Source of the DNA: Nocardiopsis dassonvillei_B
GTDB lineage: Bacteria > Actinomycetota > Actinomycetes > Streptosporangiales > Streptosporangiaceae
Assembly: GCF_964273065.1 (NCBI RefSeq)
Contig: NZ_OZ186815.1
Coordinates: 2,852,001 to 2,916,000 of the forward strand
Direction of reading: 5' to 3'
Length of the DNA: 64,000 nt
Shown: positions 44,640 to 60,835 of the stretch, piece by piece
How positions within the stretch are numbered: position 1 is the stretch's first letter
How the letters are laid out: each line of letters starts with the position of its first letter
Notes under the pieces: model-generated
What the model was told of the DNA's origin: nothing
Databases searched by the model: none
Seen by the model: the letters and a program-made list of their open reading frames with translations, nothing else
Translations under genes and position numbers: made by a program

Positions 44640-47600
44640 CTACAGGATCACCCAGATGGCGACGGAGATCACCGTGACCAGGATGCCGAGCACCGCGAAG
44701 ACGGTGCCCCCGGTGATGAGGCCGAGTCCGTCCAGGGTGCCGTTGGAGGCCCGGATCGCCCGCTTGGCCCGGGGCCCGGTGACCAGCAGGGCGAGCAGCG
44801 CGGTGACGAGGCCGACACCGGGGACCAGCGAGGCGACACCCAGCCACAGGGTGGCCACCGCCCCCCGGTCGGTGTCGGCGAGGAAGTCGACGCTGTCGTA
44901 GCCGGGGTAGGGGTCGCCGGCCTCGCCGCCGAGCGGGCGGTCCTCGAAGCCGGGGAACTCCTCGGCGATGGGATCCTTTTTCCGCTTCTTCGCCCTGGGT
45001 TTGACCGGCATCCCGTAGTCGGCGGGGGTGAAGCCGTCGTCGTACTCCGGCTCCTGGGCCTCCTCCTCCACGGGCTCGATCATCTGCGTGGCCTCGGGCC
45101 CGGTTTCCCTGGCCCGCGACTGCATGTCGGCGATCGCCGCCAGCGGGTCCTCGGGCGCGTCCGCCGGCTCCTCGGCCCCGCGCTCCTCGCGGCGCCGCCG
45201 CTCGGCCTCGCGGACCACGTCGGGGAGCCGGGGGTCGTCCCGGTCGAAGGCCCAGGTGTTGCCGGTGCCGCCGGAGGGCTCGCCCTCCCAGGCGTCGGGC
45301 TCGGGAACGTCGGTCCAGGGGGCGGAGGCCCGCTCCTCGCGGGAGTCGGGCACCTGCACGGGTCCGGGGACGGCGTCGGCGTTCTTGCTCCACGCCCAGG
45401 GGTCGGCCTCCCCGCCCGCCTCCGCGGGCCGGTCCTCCCCGAGCGGGTCCCCGCCCCACCCGGTCCCCCGGTCGTCGTTGAGGGGGTCCGCCTCCGGGCC
45501 CCAGGACGAGTCGCGGTCGCCCCGCGTCCCGTAGGAGTCGTCGGTCAGCGGGTCGATGTCCGCGGGGCGGGCGTCGGCCGCGTCTCCCCGCTCCCAGGCG
45601 GCCTCCTGGCGCCCGTCACCGTCCAGCGGGTCGGCGCCCCAGGGGCCGAGGTCGTCCCGGAGGCCCGCGCCCCCCGAGGGCGCGTCCGCGCCGCGCGCGC
45701 CGAGGTCCTCGTCCGCGTCCCGGTCGGGCGTGCGGTCGCCGAGCGGGTCCGCCTCGGCGGACCGGCCGCGGCCGTACGCGGAGAAGTCGTCGCCGTCCCA
45801 GCCGGACGTACGGCCGGTGCCCTGCGGGGCGGTCCCGCCGTCCCAGGGGCCCCGGTCGCCGAGCGGGTCCGCGTCCCACCCGGAGGCCGCGGGAGCGGCG
45901 CGGAAGCCGTCGTCCCCGCCGAGCGCCCCGTCGGCGCCCCAGGAGGAGCGGTCGTCACTCAGCTCATCGTCCCCGGCCACAGCACCGGCCCCATGCGCAC
46001 CATAGGCCTCATCGGTACCCCAGGCGGAGGTGCGGTCGCCGAGCGGATCCGCATCCCACCCGGAGGCCGTGGGCCCGGCGGAGCCGAAACCGTCGCCACC
46101 GTCCCGCACCCCACTGCCGGAGTCCCAGGGCGCCCGGTCATCGCGCAGGCCGGTGTCCCCGGCCACAGCACCGGGGGCCCCATCGGCGCCCCAGGACGGA
46201 GCAGCACCGCCGCGCAGGTCCGTGTCCGACTCCCACCCGGAACCGGCACGCAGGTCGTCGTCACCACCCCACGAGGCCCGCTCATCACCCAGCCCCGACT
46301 CCGGCGCACCGGCACCGGGGGCCCCATCGGCGCCCCAGGACGGAGCAGCACCGCCGCGCAGGTCCGTGTCCGACTCCCACCCGGAACCGGCACGCAGGTC
46401 GTCGTCACCACCCCACGAGGCCCGCTCATCACCCAGCCCCGACTCCGGCGCACCGGCACCGGGGGCCCCATCGGCGCCCCAGGACGGAGCAGCACCGCCA
46501 CGCAGGTCCGTGTCCGACTCCCACCCGGAACCGGCACGCAGGTCGTCGTCACCACCCCACGAGGCCCGCTCATCACCCAGCCCCGACTCCGGCGCATCGG
46601 CGCCCCGGGCAGGGGTCGGGTATCCGGCGGACGCGGCCTCACGCGGGCCCGCGTCCGGCTCCCAGCCGGAGGCCGTGGGCCCGGCGAAGCCGAAACCGTC
46701 GTCCCCGCCGCGCACCCCACTGCCGGAGTCCCAGGGCGCCCGGTCATCGCTCAGGCCGGTGTCCCCGGCCGGCGCACCGGCTCCCCAGGCCGGAGCAGCG
46801 CCGCCACGCAGGTCGTCGTCACCGCTCCACGAAGCCCGCTCATCACGCAGCCCGGACTCCCCCGCCGACGCACCGGCACCGCGGGCGCCGTAGGCCTCGT
46901 CCGTCCCCCATGCGGGAGCCGCGGGCCCGGCGGAGGCCGTACGGAAGTCGTCGGCGCCGAGCCCACCGCCGGCCGCCTCCCAGGGAGAGCGGTCACCGCC
47001 CAGATCGGTGTCCCCCGCCACAGCGGCACCGCGGGCACCGTGGGTCTCCTCCGCATCCCAGGCGGGGGCCCCGTACCCGGCGGACGCCCCATCACGCAGC
47101 CCGGCCTCCCCGGCCGCCGCTGCGGCGGCCGGGTCGTCGCGCAGGTCCGTCTCCGCACCCCAGGCGGGGGCGGAGCGGAAACCGTCGTCACCGCCGCGGG
47201 CGCCGTCGGCGTCCCGGGCGGCGGCACGGCCGTCACGCGGGTCGGCGTCCCCGGCTCCGCGGGTCTCCTCGGCGTCCCGGGCGGGGGCCGACCGCCCCGT
47301 GTCCGGGGCGGTGTCGGCCCACAGGGGCTCGGAAGCCGGGCGCAGGACCGGGATCTCCTGGGTCCGCGGGCCGGTGTCCTCGCCCGGTATCCGGGTGAGC
47401 GGCCGGTAGGCCGCCTCCCCCGCCCCCGGGTAGGACAGCGGGTTGGGCGGTTCCACGGGAGGCCCGCCCAGGGCCTCCGGGTACGGGTCCGCCAGTGCGG
47501 GCCGCGACGAGCTCAGGCCCGCGTACCCCCCGCTGTCCGGGAAGACCGTCTCCTCCTGCCGCTCCTGGCCTTCGAGCGGGTCCTCGTACTCCGACTGCCG

Positions 47601-47675
47601 CAGGTGGCGGTCCTCACTGGGTTTGAACCACGAAGCGCCACCGCCGGAATCCCGTACGCCCCCGTTATCAGACAT
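44640..47675 (-). CDS. Large acidic low-complexity protein with C-terminal DUF4190-like membrane domain
   Basis: The 1011-residue protein starts at ATG 47675 (MSDNGGVRDSGGGASWF). Residues to about 860 are Asp/Gly/Ala/Trp-rich, probably disordered, with DPLGDR-, WGADGA- and DDRAPWDSGSG-type units and three nearly identical 48-residue repeats. A KPRAKKRKKDP basic segment is near residue 900. The last 75 residues hold two membrane helices (ATLWLGVASLVPGVGLVTALLALLV and ITGGTVFAVLGILVTVISVAIWVIL) in a DUF4190-like arrangement. No enzyme motif is seen. It lies between rpsL and rpoC with its own terminator. The long acidic cytoplasmic part could be an interaction scaffold; the function is unknown. 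Confidence 0.75.
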   Translation of the reverse strand: MSDNGGVRDSGGGASWFKPSEDRHLRQSEYEDPLEGQERQEETVFPDSGGYAGLSSSRPALADPYPEALGGPPVEPPNPLSYPGAGEAAYRPLTRIPGEDTGPRTQEIPVLRPASEPLWADTAPDTGRSAPARDAEETRGAGDADPRDGRAAARDADGARGGDDGFRSAPAWGAETDLRDDPAAAAAAGEAGLRDGASAGYGAPAWDAEETHGARGAAVAGDTDLGGDRSPWEAAGGGLGADDFRTASAGPAAPAWGTDEAYGARGAGASAGESGLRDERASWSGDDDLRGGAAPAWGAGAPAGDTGLSDDRAPWDSGSGVRGGDDGFGFAGPTASGWEPDAGPREAASAGYPTPARGADAPESGLGDERASWGGDDDLRAGSGWESDTDLRGGAAPSWGADGAPGAGAPESGLGDERASWGGDDDLRAGSGWESDTDLRGGAAPSWGADGAPGAGAPESGLGDERASWGGDDDLRAGSGWESDTDLRGGAAPSWGADGAPGAVAGDTGLRDDRAPWDSGSGVRDGGDGFGSAGPTASGWDADPLGDRTSAWGTDEAYGAHGAGAVAGDDELSDDRSSWGADGALGGDDGFRAAPAASGWDADPLGDRGPWDGGTAPQGTGRTSGWDGDDFSAYGRGRSAEADPLGDRTPDRDADEDLGARGADAPSGGAGLRDDLGPWGADPLDGDGRQEAAWERGDAADARPADIDPLTDDSYGTRGDRDSSWGPEADPLNDDRGTGWGGDPLGEDRPAEAGGEADPWAWSKNADAVPGPVQVPDSREERASAPWTDVPEPDAWEGEPSGGTGNTWAFDRDDPRLPDVVREAERRRREERGAEEPADAPEDPLAAIADMQSRARETGPEATQMIEPVEEEAQEPEYDDGFTPADYGMPVKPRAKKRKKDPIAEEFPGFEDRPLGGEAGDPYPGYDSVDFLADTDRGAVATLWLGVASLVPGVGLVTALLALLVTGPRAKRAIRASNGTLDGLGLITGGTVFAVLGILVTVISVAIWVIL
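46177..46596. repeat. Three tandem 144-bp repeats inside the acidic protein gene
   Basis: Units begin at 46177, 46321 and 46465. The first two are identical over 144 bases; the third matches with one substitution (base 46500) until it diverges at 46597. Each encodes 48 residues (APESGLGDERASWGGDDDLR then AGSGWESDTDLRGGAAPSWG and ADGAPGAG). Identity at the DNA level points to recent expansion or gene conversion. Confidence 0.95.
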
Positions 47676-47749
47676 GCCTCTCCCGCCGGCGCCGTGGCGC
47701 CCTCTCCCCGGCCCGTGTCACGGACCCTCTTACACCGAACGGCGGCGGC

Positions 47750-47771
47750 GCCGCCCCCCGAGGGGGGCGGC
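47750..47771 (-). terminator. Terminator after rpoC
   Basis: A 10-bp G/C stem (47750-47759 with 47762-47771) with a two-base centre 25 bases after the rpoC stop, inside a longer CGG-rich stretch. Confidence 0.7.
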
Positions 47772-47796
47772 GGACCGCCGCCGCCAGTTCACTTCG

Positions 47797-51675
<3,879 letters not shown>

Positions 51676-51709
51676 TTAATTCGTCCCCTGCTCTCGAAGA
51701 ATGCGGAAG

Positions 51710-55177
<3,468 letters not shown>

Positions 55178-55805
55178 CAGGGGTCCTTCCGAAGGCTTGT
55201 GGCGGTTGAAGCGCGCACGCCAGACGATCCGTCACGAGAAGGACCGCCGCAACGCGGTTGAGACGGTCACATCGAGCGGGAACGGGTACCGTGTCCAGAC
55301 GAAACGGGCTGGTCGGCAGCCGGTCACCGGCACAGGGATCACCAAAGGGCAGCGCAAAAGAGCAGTGTAGCCGAACACCACACCGCTGTCCACTCATGGT
55401 CCACAGCGCCACTCACGACACCGGCAGGATCACCTGTGGGAGGCGATCCGTCAACCCCTGCGCGGGGCCGATCCGCCCGGCGGACTGCGCGCTCGCCCTG
55501 GCCCCCGGGGGGTTGTGAGCCATCGGACACCCGGAAGAATTCCCCCGGGGCGGGCGGGTAAACACTCGCCCCCGGGCCTCCCAAGATTCCCGGCACCGGA
55601 GATTACCGTGTTCCGGGGACGATCCGCATCCGCGGACCGGGGCCGGCCCCGGCTCGGATCCGGCGTCCCGGCGCCGAGCACGAACAAGCTTCGCACACGT
55701 CCCGGGGTGATCCGCGCCGGACGGCGGCGCTCGGCGCGGCGGCCGCCGCGACCGGGCCCCGGAGGGCCCCTGGGCGGCCCGCGGACGGCCCCCGGACACA
55801 CGAAG
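55178..55805. other. rpoB upstream region
   Basis: The region between the rplL terminator and rpoB. It contains one clear promoter (55364-55392) with a leader of about 180 bases. The right part (55400-55805) is GC-rich with no supported gene or RNA; it may hold regulatory sites. Confidence 0.6.
55364..55392 (-). promoter_or_regulatory. Promoter of rpoB-rpoC
   Basis: Minus-strand TGGACA (55392-55387) and TACACT (55369-55364) with a 17-base spacer, very close to consensus. The transcript would start near 55357. Confidence 0.75.
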
Positions 55806-55840
55806 GCGGCCGCCCTCCCCGGTGTGGGGAGGACGGCCGC
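55806..55840 (-). terminator. Terminator between rplL and rpoB
   Basis: A 15-bp stem (55806-55820 with 55826-55840) with one G-U type mismatch and a five-base loop, 38 bases after the rplL stop. It implies that rpoB is read mainly from its own promoter or by read-through. Confidence 0.85.
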
Positions 55841-55877
55841 GCAGGCAGTCGACGGGCCGCGTGCGGCCCGCTGGGGA

Positions 55878-56264
55878 CTACTTGAGGGTGACGGTGGCGC
55901 CGGCGCCCTCGAGAGCGGCCTTGGCCTTCTCCGCGGTCTCCTTGTTGACGCCCTCGAGCAGCGGCTTGGGAGCGTTGTCGACCAGGTCCTTGGCCTCCTT
56001 GAGGCCCAGGCTCGTGAGGCCGCGGACCTCCTTGATGACCTGGATCTTCTTGTCGCCGGCACCCTCGAGGATGACGTCGAACTCGTCCTTCTCGTCCTCG
56101 GCCGGGGCGGCGGCGCCACCGCCACCCGGGGCGGCGACGACGGCGGCCGGAGCGGCGGCGGTGACGTCGAACTTGTCCTCGAAGAGCTTCACGAACTCGG
56201 AGAGCTCGAGAAGGGTCATCTCCTCGAACGCGGCAAGCAGGTCTTCGTTGCTGAGCTTCGCCAT
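55878..56264 (-). CDS. rplL: 50S ribosomal protein L7/L12
   Basis: The stalk protein that recruits translation factors. The 128 residues show the N-terminal dimer part (MAKLSNEDLLAAFEEMTLLE), the Ala/Gly/Pro hinge and the C-terminal factor-binding domain (DKKIQVIKEVRGLTSLGLKE). It follows rplJ after 98 bases. Confidence 0.98.
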   Translation of the reverse strand: MAKLSNEDLLAAFEEMTLLELSEFVKLFEDKFDVTAAAPAAVVAAPGGGGAAAPAEDEKDEFDVILEGAGDKKIQVIKEVRGLTSLGLKEAKDLVDNAPKPLLEGVNKETAEKAKAALEGAGATVTLK

Positions 56265-56362
56265 GATGCGATCTCTCTTTCTTTACGAACACGCGCACCG
56301 TGGGGCATCACGTGCGAGCCAGTGGCCGGGCGCCGTCGGCACCCGCCGTGGTTCAAAAAGGT

Positions 56363-56890
56363 TTAAGCGGCTTCCTCGGAACGCTTGTCCGCCAGGGCCT
56401 GCGCGAGGCGCACGGCCTTGGAGGGGAGCGCCTGGAAGACGGCGGCGGCCTGGCCCTGCTTGGCCTTGAGCGCGCCGGCCAGCTTCGAGAGGAGGACCTC
56501 TCGGGACTCCAGATCGGCCAGCTTGGTGACGTCCTCGGCGCTCATCGACTTGCCGTCGATGATGCCGCCCTTGATCACCAGGGGCGAGTTCGCCTTCGAG
56601 AAGTCGCGCAGACCCTTGGCGGCCTCGACCACGTCACCGTGGACGAAGGCGATGGCGGACGGGCCGACGAGCAGATCATCGATCTGGACGTCGACGCCGG
56701 CCTCCTTGAGCGCCAGCTTGGTCAGCGTGTTCTTCACGATGGAGAAACGCGCGTTCTGACCGAGGCTACGGCGCAGCTCGGTGAGCTGAGCCACAGTGAG
56801 CCCCCGGTATTCGGTCAGCACGGCACCGCTGGACTCTCGGAACTCCTCCGAGAGCGCGGCGACCGCGGCTGCCTTGTCCGGCCTCGCCAT
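56363..56890 (-). CDS. rplJ: 50S ribosomal protein L10
   Basis: L10 anchors the L7/L12 stalk and in many bacteria represses its own operon. The 175 residues start MARPDKAAAVAALSEEF at ATG 56890, with GGAAGGAG upstream; the NARFSIVKNTLTKLALKEAG block is typical. Its leader contains an intrinsic terminator (56955-56986). Confidence 0.97.
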   Translation of the reverse strand: MARPDKAAAVAALSEEFRESSGAVLTEYRGLTVAQLTELRRSLGQNARFSIVKNTLTKLALKEAGVDVQIDDLLVGPSAIAFVHGDVVEAAKGLRDFSKANSPLVIKGGIIDGKSMSAEDVTKLADLESREVLLSKLAGALKAKQGQAAAVFQALPSKAVRLAQALADKRSEEAA

Positions 56891-56954
56891 GGGACTCCTT
56901 CCAACATTGAACGCCGGTGGTTTCCCAAGGACCCGCACTCATGGGCGTCAGCAC

Positions 56955-56986
56955 GAGAAAAGCCCCGAGCGCCAGGCGCACGGGGC
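56955..56986 (-). promoter_or_regulatory. Attenuator hairpin in the rplJ leader
   Basis: On the minus strand GCCCCG-T-GCGC, a three-base loop, GCGC-T-CGGGGC is followed directly by TTTTCTC, a complete intrinsic terminator 65-96 bases before the rplJ start. A terminator inside the leader fits attenuation of the rplJ-rplL operon by L10 or L10-(L12)4. Confidence 0.65.
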
Positions 56987-57087
56987 ACGTCCGCGTATCC
57001 GGCTCCGGGCGCGCGGGGCGCGGTGGAGCGGTACGGGAAAGCTTCTGTGACACCTGCGCGGGCGCCCATCAGTGGATGGATCCTTAG

Positions 57088-57105
57088 GTCACCCGTTCGG
57101 GTGAC
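57088..57105. promoter_or_regulatory. Inverted repeat GTCACCCG-TT-CGGGTGAC
   Basis: An 18-base perfect palindrome-like repeat between the two divergent transcripts. It shares GTCAC...GTGAC ends with the repeat at 19672-19687. It could be an operator or an element of the rplJ leader fold. Confidence 0.35.
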
Positions 57106-57370
57106 GACCAGCGGTCTTCGGCAAGAACCCATCGTACCCGAACCGGCGGGTGCTCGAACCTCCGTTTCCGGAGATCCCCGACGTGACGGTGGCCACCCGG
57201 CAGGGGGCGGACCGGGACCGGGCCCGGGAAACCGCACGGGACCCGGTCCCGTCGTAGGGACGCAAGAAAAAATGCCCGGAATGTCCCCTGCGCGTGGGAG
57301 CATCGACGGCACCGAGCACTCCCCGCTCCCTGGTGCTCATCCCCCTTCCAGAGAAAGCGACACAAGCACC

Positions 57371-58225
57371 GTGAAGACCCGCGTCCCGGCCCTGTTCACC
57401 GCCGGGGTCCTGGCCCTGTCCCTCGCCGCCTGCGGCTCCGAGGAAGCCCCCGAGCCGACCGAGGAGGCCACCGAGGCCGCCGCGGAGGAGAGCAGCGGAG
57501 GCGGTCTCACCGACCTCCTGGCCGCGCTGAGCGAGAACACCGCGGAGGTCACCAACTACAGCCTCGCCGTCGAGGGCACGGCGACCGACCCGGAGTCCGG
57601 TGAGACCATCCCGCTGACCATGGCCTACCAGGTCATGGACGAACCCCAGGCCATCAGGATGGAGATGGTCATGCCCTTCTACGGGGAGATGATGGTCCAG
57701 CTCCTGGAGCTGGGCGGCGGCCTTCCGGACGGAGTGACCGCGGAGGACCTCTCCACGGTGACCAGCATCGCCACCGCGGACGACCGCTTCCTTCTCGCCA
57801 ACCCGCACGACGTCTACGGCACCGGCACCGAATGGGTGGAGGACACCTCGGGCGCCGGCGGTCCGGATCTCTCCGAGAGCTTCGACGTCTCCCACCTGCC
57901 CGAGATGGTGGGCTCCTTCGGGGAGCTGGAGCAGATCGAGGAGGTCGGCCAGGAGGCGGTCGACGGTGTGGACACCACCGTCATCGCCGGCACCCTGACC
58001 ACCGAGGAGATCCAGGGCCTGTCCACCGAGGGCAGAAACGCCTTCGAGGGCCTCTTCGGCGCGGAGATCTCCGGTGACCTGAAGAGCAAGCTGTGGGTGT
58101 CCGACGAAGGCTTCCCGATGCGCATGGAGTTCGTGGACGACACCTCCACCGTGAGGATGGAGTTCTCCTCCGTCGGCTCCACGTCGTTCGAGCTGCCCGC
58201 CGAGGACGCCATCGCCCCCATGTAG
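57371..58225 (+). CDS. Secreted lipoprotein, LppX/LprG-like
   Basis: A 284-residue protein starting at GTG 57371. A lipoprotein signal peptide (VKTRVPALFTAGVLALSLAA) ends in a lipobox with Cys21. An acidic Glu-rich linker of about 20 residues follows, then a beta-rich domain with regular SLAVEGTATDPESGE, MAYQVMDEPQAIRMEMVMPF and LKSKLWVSDEGFPMRMEF strands, recalling the LolA/LppX/LprG class that carries lipids in the cell envelope. The match is by overall pattern, so the family call is moderate. It is divergent from rplJ and convergent with rplA; a shared terminator follows. Confidence 0.75.
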   Translation: MKTRVPALFTAGVLALSLAACGSEEAPEPTEEATEAAAEESSGGGLTDLLAALSENTAEVTNYSLAVEGTATDPESGETIPLTMAYQVMDEPQAIRMEMVMPFYGEMMVQLLELGGGLPDGVTAEDLSTVTSIATADDRFLLANPHDVYGTGTEWVEDTSGAGGPDLSESFDVSHLPEMVGSFGELEQIEEVGQEAVDGVDTTVIAGTLTTEEIQGLSTEGRNAFEGLFGAEISGDLKSKLWVSDEGFPMRMEFVDDTSTVRMEFSSVGSTSFELPAEDAIAPM

Positions 58226-58279
58226 CCGTTCCGGCGCCCCGGGACGGGGGCGCCGCCGGGCCCCGTGGCCCCGGCGACG

Positions 58280-58313
58280 ACGGCCCCCGGCTCCTTGCGG
58301 AGCCGGGGGCCGT
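58280..58313. terminator. Shared convergent terminator
   Basis: A perfect 15-bp stem (58280-58294 with 58299-58313) with a TTGC loop lies between the lipoprotein stop and the rplA stop. Confidence 0.88.
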
Positions 58314-58330
58314 TCGCGTCAGGAGGACCG

Positions 58331-59008
58331 TCAGACCTCGAGCGGGATGCTCGGGCCCATGCTCGTGCTGACCACGGCCTTCTTGATGTAGCGGCCCTTG
58401 GCGGCGGACGGCTTGAGACGGGTCACCTCGTCGAGGGCGGCCTGGAAGTTCTCCACGAGCTGCTGCTCGCTGAAGGAGGCCTTGCCGATGATGAAGTGCA
58501 GGTTCCCGTGGCGGTCCACGCGGAACTCGATCTTGCCGCCCTTGATGTCGGTGACGGCCTTGGCCACGTCGGGGGTGACCGTGCCCGTCTTGGGGTTCGG
58601 CATCAGGCCGCGCGGACCCAGGACGCGGCCGAGGCGACCGACCTTGCCCATGAGGTCCGGGGTGGCGACGACGGCGTCGAAGTCGGTGAAGCCCTTGGCC
58701 ACCTTCTCGATCATCTCGTCGTCGCCGATGATGTCGGCGCCGGCGGCGAGAGCCTGCTCGGCACGCTCACCGGTCGCGAAGACCAGGACCCGTGCGGTCT
58801 TACCGGTGCCGTGCGGCAGGTTGACGGTGCCGCGGACCATCTGGTCGGCCTTGCGCGGGTCGACGCCCAGGCGCATGGCGACCTCGACGGTCGCGTCGAA
58901 CTTGGTGGTGGAGGTCTCCTTGGCCAGCTTCACGGCCTCGGAGGGGGCGTACTGCTTCTCGCGGTCCACCAGCTCGCTGGCTTTGCGGTGGTTCTTGCTG
59001 CGCTTCAC
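58331..59008 (-). CDS. rplA: 50S ribosomal protein L1
   Basis: L1 of the mobile stalk at the E site; it can repress its own operon. The 225 residues start at GTG 59008 (KRSKNHRKASELVD), with AAGGAG six bases upstream. LMGKVGRLGRVLGPRGLMPN and GGKIEFRVDRHGNLHFIIGK are present. The C-terminus stops at SIPLEV, a little shorter than the roughly 235-240 residues usual in actinobacteria. Confidence 0.97.
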   Translation of the reverse strand: MKRSKNHRKASELVDREKQYAPSEAVKLAKETSTTKFDATVEVAMRLGVDPRKADQMVRGTVNLPHGTGKTARVLVFATGERAEQALAAGADIIGDDEMIEKVAKGFTDFDAVVATPDLMGKVGRLGRVLGPRGLMPNPKTGTVTPDVAKAVTDIKGGKIEFRVDRHGNLHFIIGKASFSEQQLVENFQAALDEVTRLKPSAAKGRYIKKAVVSTSMGPSIPLEV

Positions 59009-59126
59009 GCTGTTCTCCTTATGGGGAACGTGTGGTCTGTGGGCCAGCGCGAGGCCCTGCCACGTTTCGGTTCTGGAACTGTCGAGCATCCCTCGCCCGG
59101 CCGGTCGGAGCGGCCGGAGCACGGGG

Positions 59127-59555
59127 CTACTTGACCTCGATGCCCATCGAGCGGGCGGTGCCGGCGACGATCTTGGCGGCGGCCTCGATGTCGTCGGTGT
59201 TGAGGTCGGGCAGCTTGGTCTGCGCGATCTCGCGGACCTGCTCGGCGGTGATGGAACCGGCCGTGCTGCGACCCGGGTCGGTGGCGGCCTTGTCCAGGCC
59301 CGCGGCCTTCAGGATCAGCTTCGGCGCCGGCGGCGTCTTCGTGACGAAGGTGAAGGACCGGTCCTCGTAGATCGAGATCTCGACCGGGATCACGTTGCCG
59401 CGCTGGGACTCCGTGGCAGCGTTGTACTGCTTGCAGAAGTCCATGATGTTGACGCCGTGCGGACCGAGAGCGGTACCGACGGGCGGAGCCGGGGTCGCCT
59501 GACCGGCGGGCAGCTGCACCTTGACGAGTGCGGCCAGTTTCTTCTTCGGAGGCAT
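59127..59555 (-). CDS. rplK: 50S ribosomal protein L11
   Basis: L11 at the GTPase centre and thiostrepton site, 142 residues, beginning MPPKKKLAALVKVQLPAGQA with GTALGPHGVNIMDFCKQYN. The ATG at 59555 has AGGA seven bases upstream. It starts the rplK-rplA operon. Confidence 0.98.
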   Translation of the reverse strand: MPPKKKLAALVKVQLPAGQATPAPPVGTALGPHGVNIMDFCKQYNAATESQRGNVIPVEISIYEDRSFTFVTKTPPAPKLILKAAGLDKAATDPGRSTAGSITAEQVREIAQTKLPDLNTDDIEAAAKIVAGTARSMGIEVK

Positions 59556-59807
59556 ATCGGGTCCTTTGCCTGATCTGCGTTGTGTACCGGTCCCTGTCCT
59601 CCCGGGGCACCGCACGGCCGGGGACGGCCGGGGGAACCACCGCGGTGGGAGGAACAGCGCCCGGGCGGTGAAGGCGCCGGGCGGCGGCCCGCCGGGACCG
59701 GGCGGGCCGGCGCGCCCCGCCGGAGGCCGGGCACGCGAGTGGGTCCGCACGAGGCGGACCCACCAAGTCTACGCCGCCCGGGCGAGTACCCGGGCGCGGT
59801 CACCGGG

Positions 59808-60644
59808 TCAGATCTTGGCGACCTGGTTGAACGACAGCTCGACCGGGGTCTCGCGGCCGAAGATCGACACCAGCACCTTGAGCTTCTGGGTGTCGGGGTT
59901 GATCTCGCTCACGGTGGCGGGCAGGGTCGCGAACGGGCCCTCCATGACCGTGACGGACTCGCCGATCTCGTAGGCGACGTCGGAGCGGATCTCCACGCCG
60001 CCGCCGGCCTTGGCCTTCTGGACCTGCTCCGGCTCCTCCTCCGGCTCGGGCGCCAGGAGCTTGGCGACCTCGGTGAGGCTCAGCGGGGCGGGCTTGTTGG
60101 ACAGGCCCACGAAGCCGGTGACGCCGGGGGTGTTGCGGATGGCCGACCAGGACTCGTCGGTGAGGTCCATGCGGACGAGCACGTAGCCGGGCAGGACCTT
60201 CTCGGTGACCTGCTGGCGCTTGCCGCTCTTGACCTCGGTGACCTGGTGCTCGGGGACCTCGACCTGGAAGATGTACTCCTCCATGTTGAGGGACTGGGTG
60301 CGGCTCTCGACGTTGGCCTTGACCCGCTTCTCGTACCCGGCGTAGGTGTGCACGACGTACCAGTCGCCGGGGAGCAGGAAGAGCTCGTTCTTGAACTCCT
60401 CGACGGGGTCGGGGCGCGGGGCCTCCTCGGCCTCCTCCGCCTCGGCCTCCGCGTCCTCGTCGTCGGTGGACTCGGCCTCGTCGGCGGACTCGGCGTCGTC
60501 GGTCAGCTCGGCGTCGCCGCTCGGCTCGGAGTCGGCCTGCGCGGCCTCCTCGGACGGCTCGCCCGCCAGGCCGGTCGCTTCCGCCGACGACTGACCCGGC
60601 TCCTCTTCGGGGAAGTCGTCATTGGTCAGTGGGGACTCGGACAC
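59808..60644 (-). CDS. nusG: Transcription termination/antitermination protein NusG
   Basis: NusG links RNA polymerase to Rho or the ribosome. The 278-residue product begins at GTG 60644 with about 90 residues of acidic, probably disordered extension (Glu/Asp/Ala/Ser), then the NGN domain (GDWYVVHTYAGYEKRVKANV and PGYVLVRMDL), a linker with Glu-rich APEPEEEPEQ, and the KOW domain (GESVTVMEGPFATLPATVSE). The extension is longer than in most bacteria but typical of actinomycetes. It follows secE. Confidence 0.96.
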   Translation of the reverse strand: MSESPLTNDDFPEEEPGQSSAEATGLAGEPSEEAAQADSEPSGDAELTDDAESADEAESTDDEDAEAEAEEAEEAPRPDPVEEFKNELFLLPGDWYVVHTYAGYEKRVKANVESRTQSLNMEEYIFQVEVPEHQVTEVKSGKRQQVTEKVLPGYVLVRMDLTDESWSAIRNTPGVTGFVGLSNKPAPLSLTEVAKLLAPEPEEEPEQVQKAKAGGGVEIRSDVAYEIGESVTVMEGPFATLPATVSEINPDTQKLKVLVSIFGRETPVELSFNQVAKI

Positions 60645-60835
60645 GGCTGCTGCTCTTTCTCTCGTCGGGTGCGCTGCGCGGCCCCTCCCGGGTTCCGCCC
60701 AGCGCTTCTCGATGCCCAGCGGTTCTCATGATGCGCTGCGCCGGGGCCGGAACGCCGCGCGGGCGCCCGGTTCGGGACCCGGTCCTGTCAGCTTAAGCTC
60801 TCCCGGCGCGGCGCGGGGCCAAGCGCGCACGGGCG

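Larger units (their letters stand above)
56891..57370. other. Divergent regulatory region between rplJ and the lipoprotein gene
   Basis: These 480 bases contain the rplJ leader with an attenuator-like hairpin (56955-56986), an 18-base inverted repeat (57088-57105) and a minus-strand TACGAT (57137-57132) with TTCGAG 16 bases upstream that could be the rplJ promoter. A plus-strand promoter for the lipoprotein is not obvious. No gene is supported. Confidence 0.55.

Noticed and set aside
46177..46596. Regular repeats considered as a CRISPR array
   Set aside because: The units are 144 bases, directly adjacent without spacers and in frame within a coding region.
55413..55877. Minus-strand frames between rplL and rpoB
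   Set aside because: They span the rplL terminator, are Arg/Pro/Gly-rich and have no start signal.
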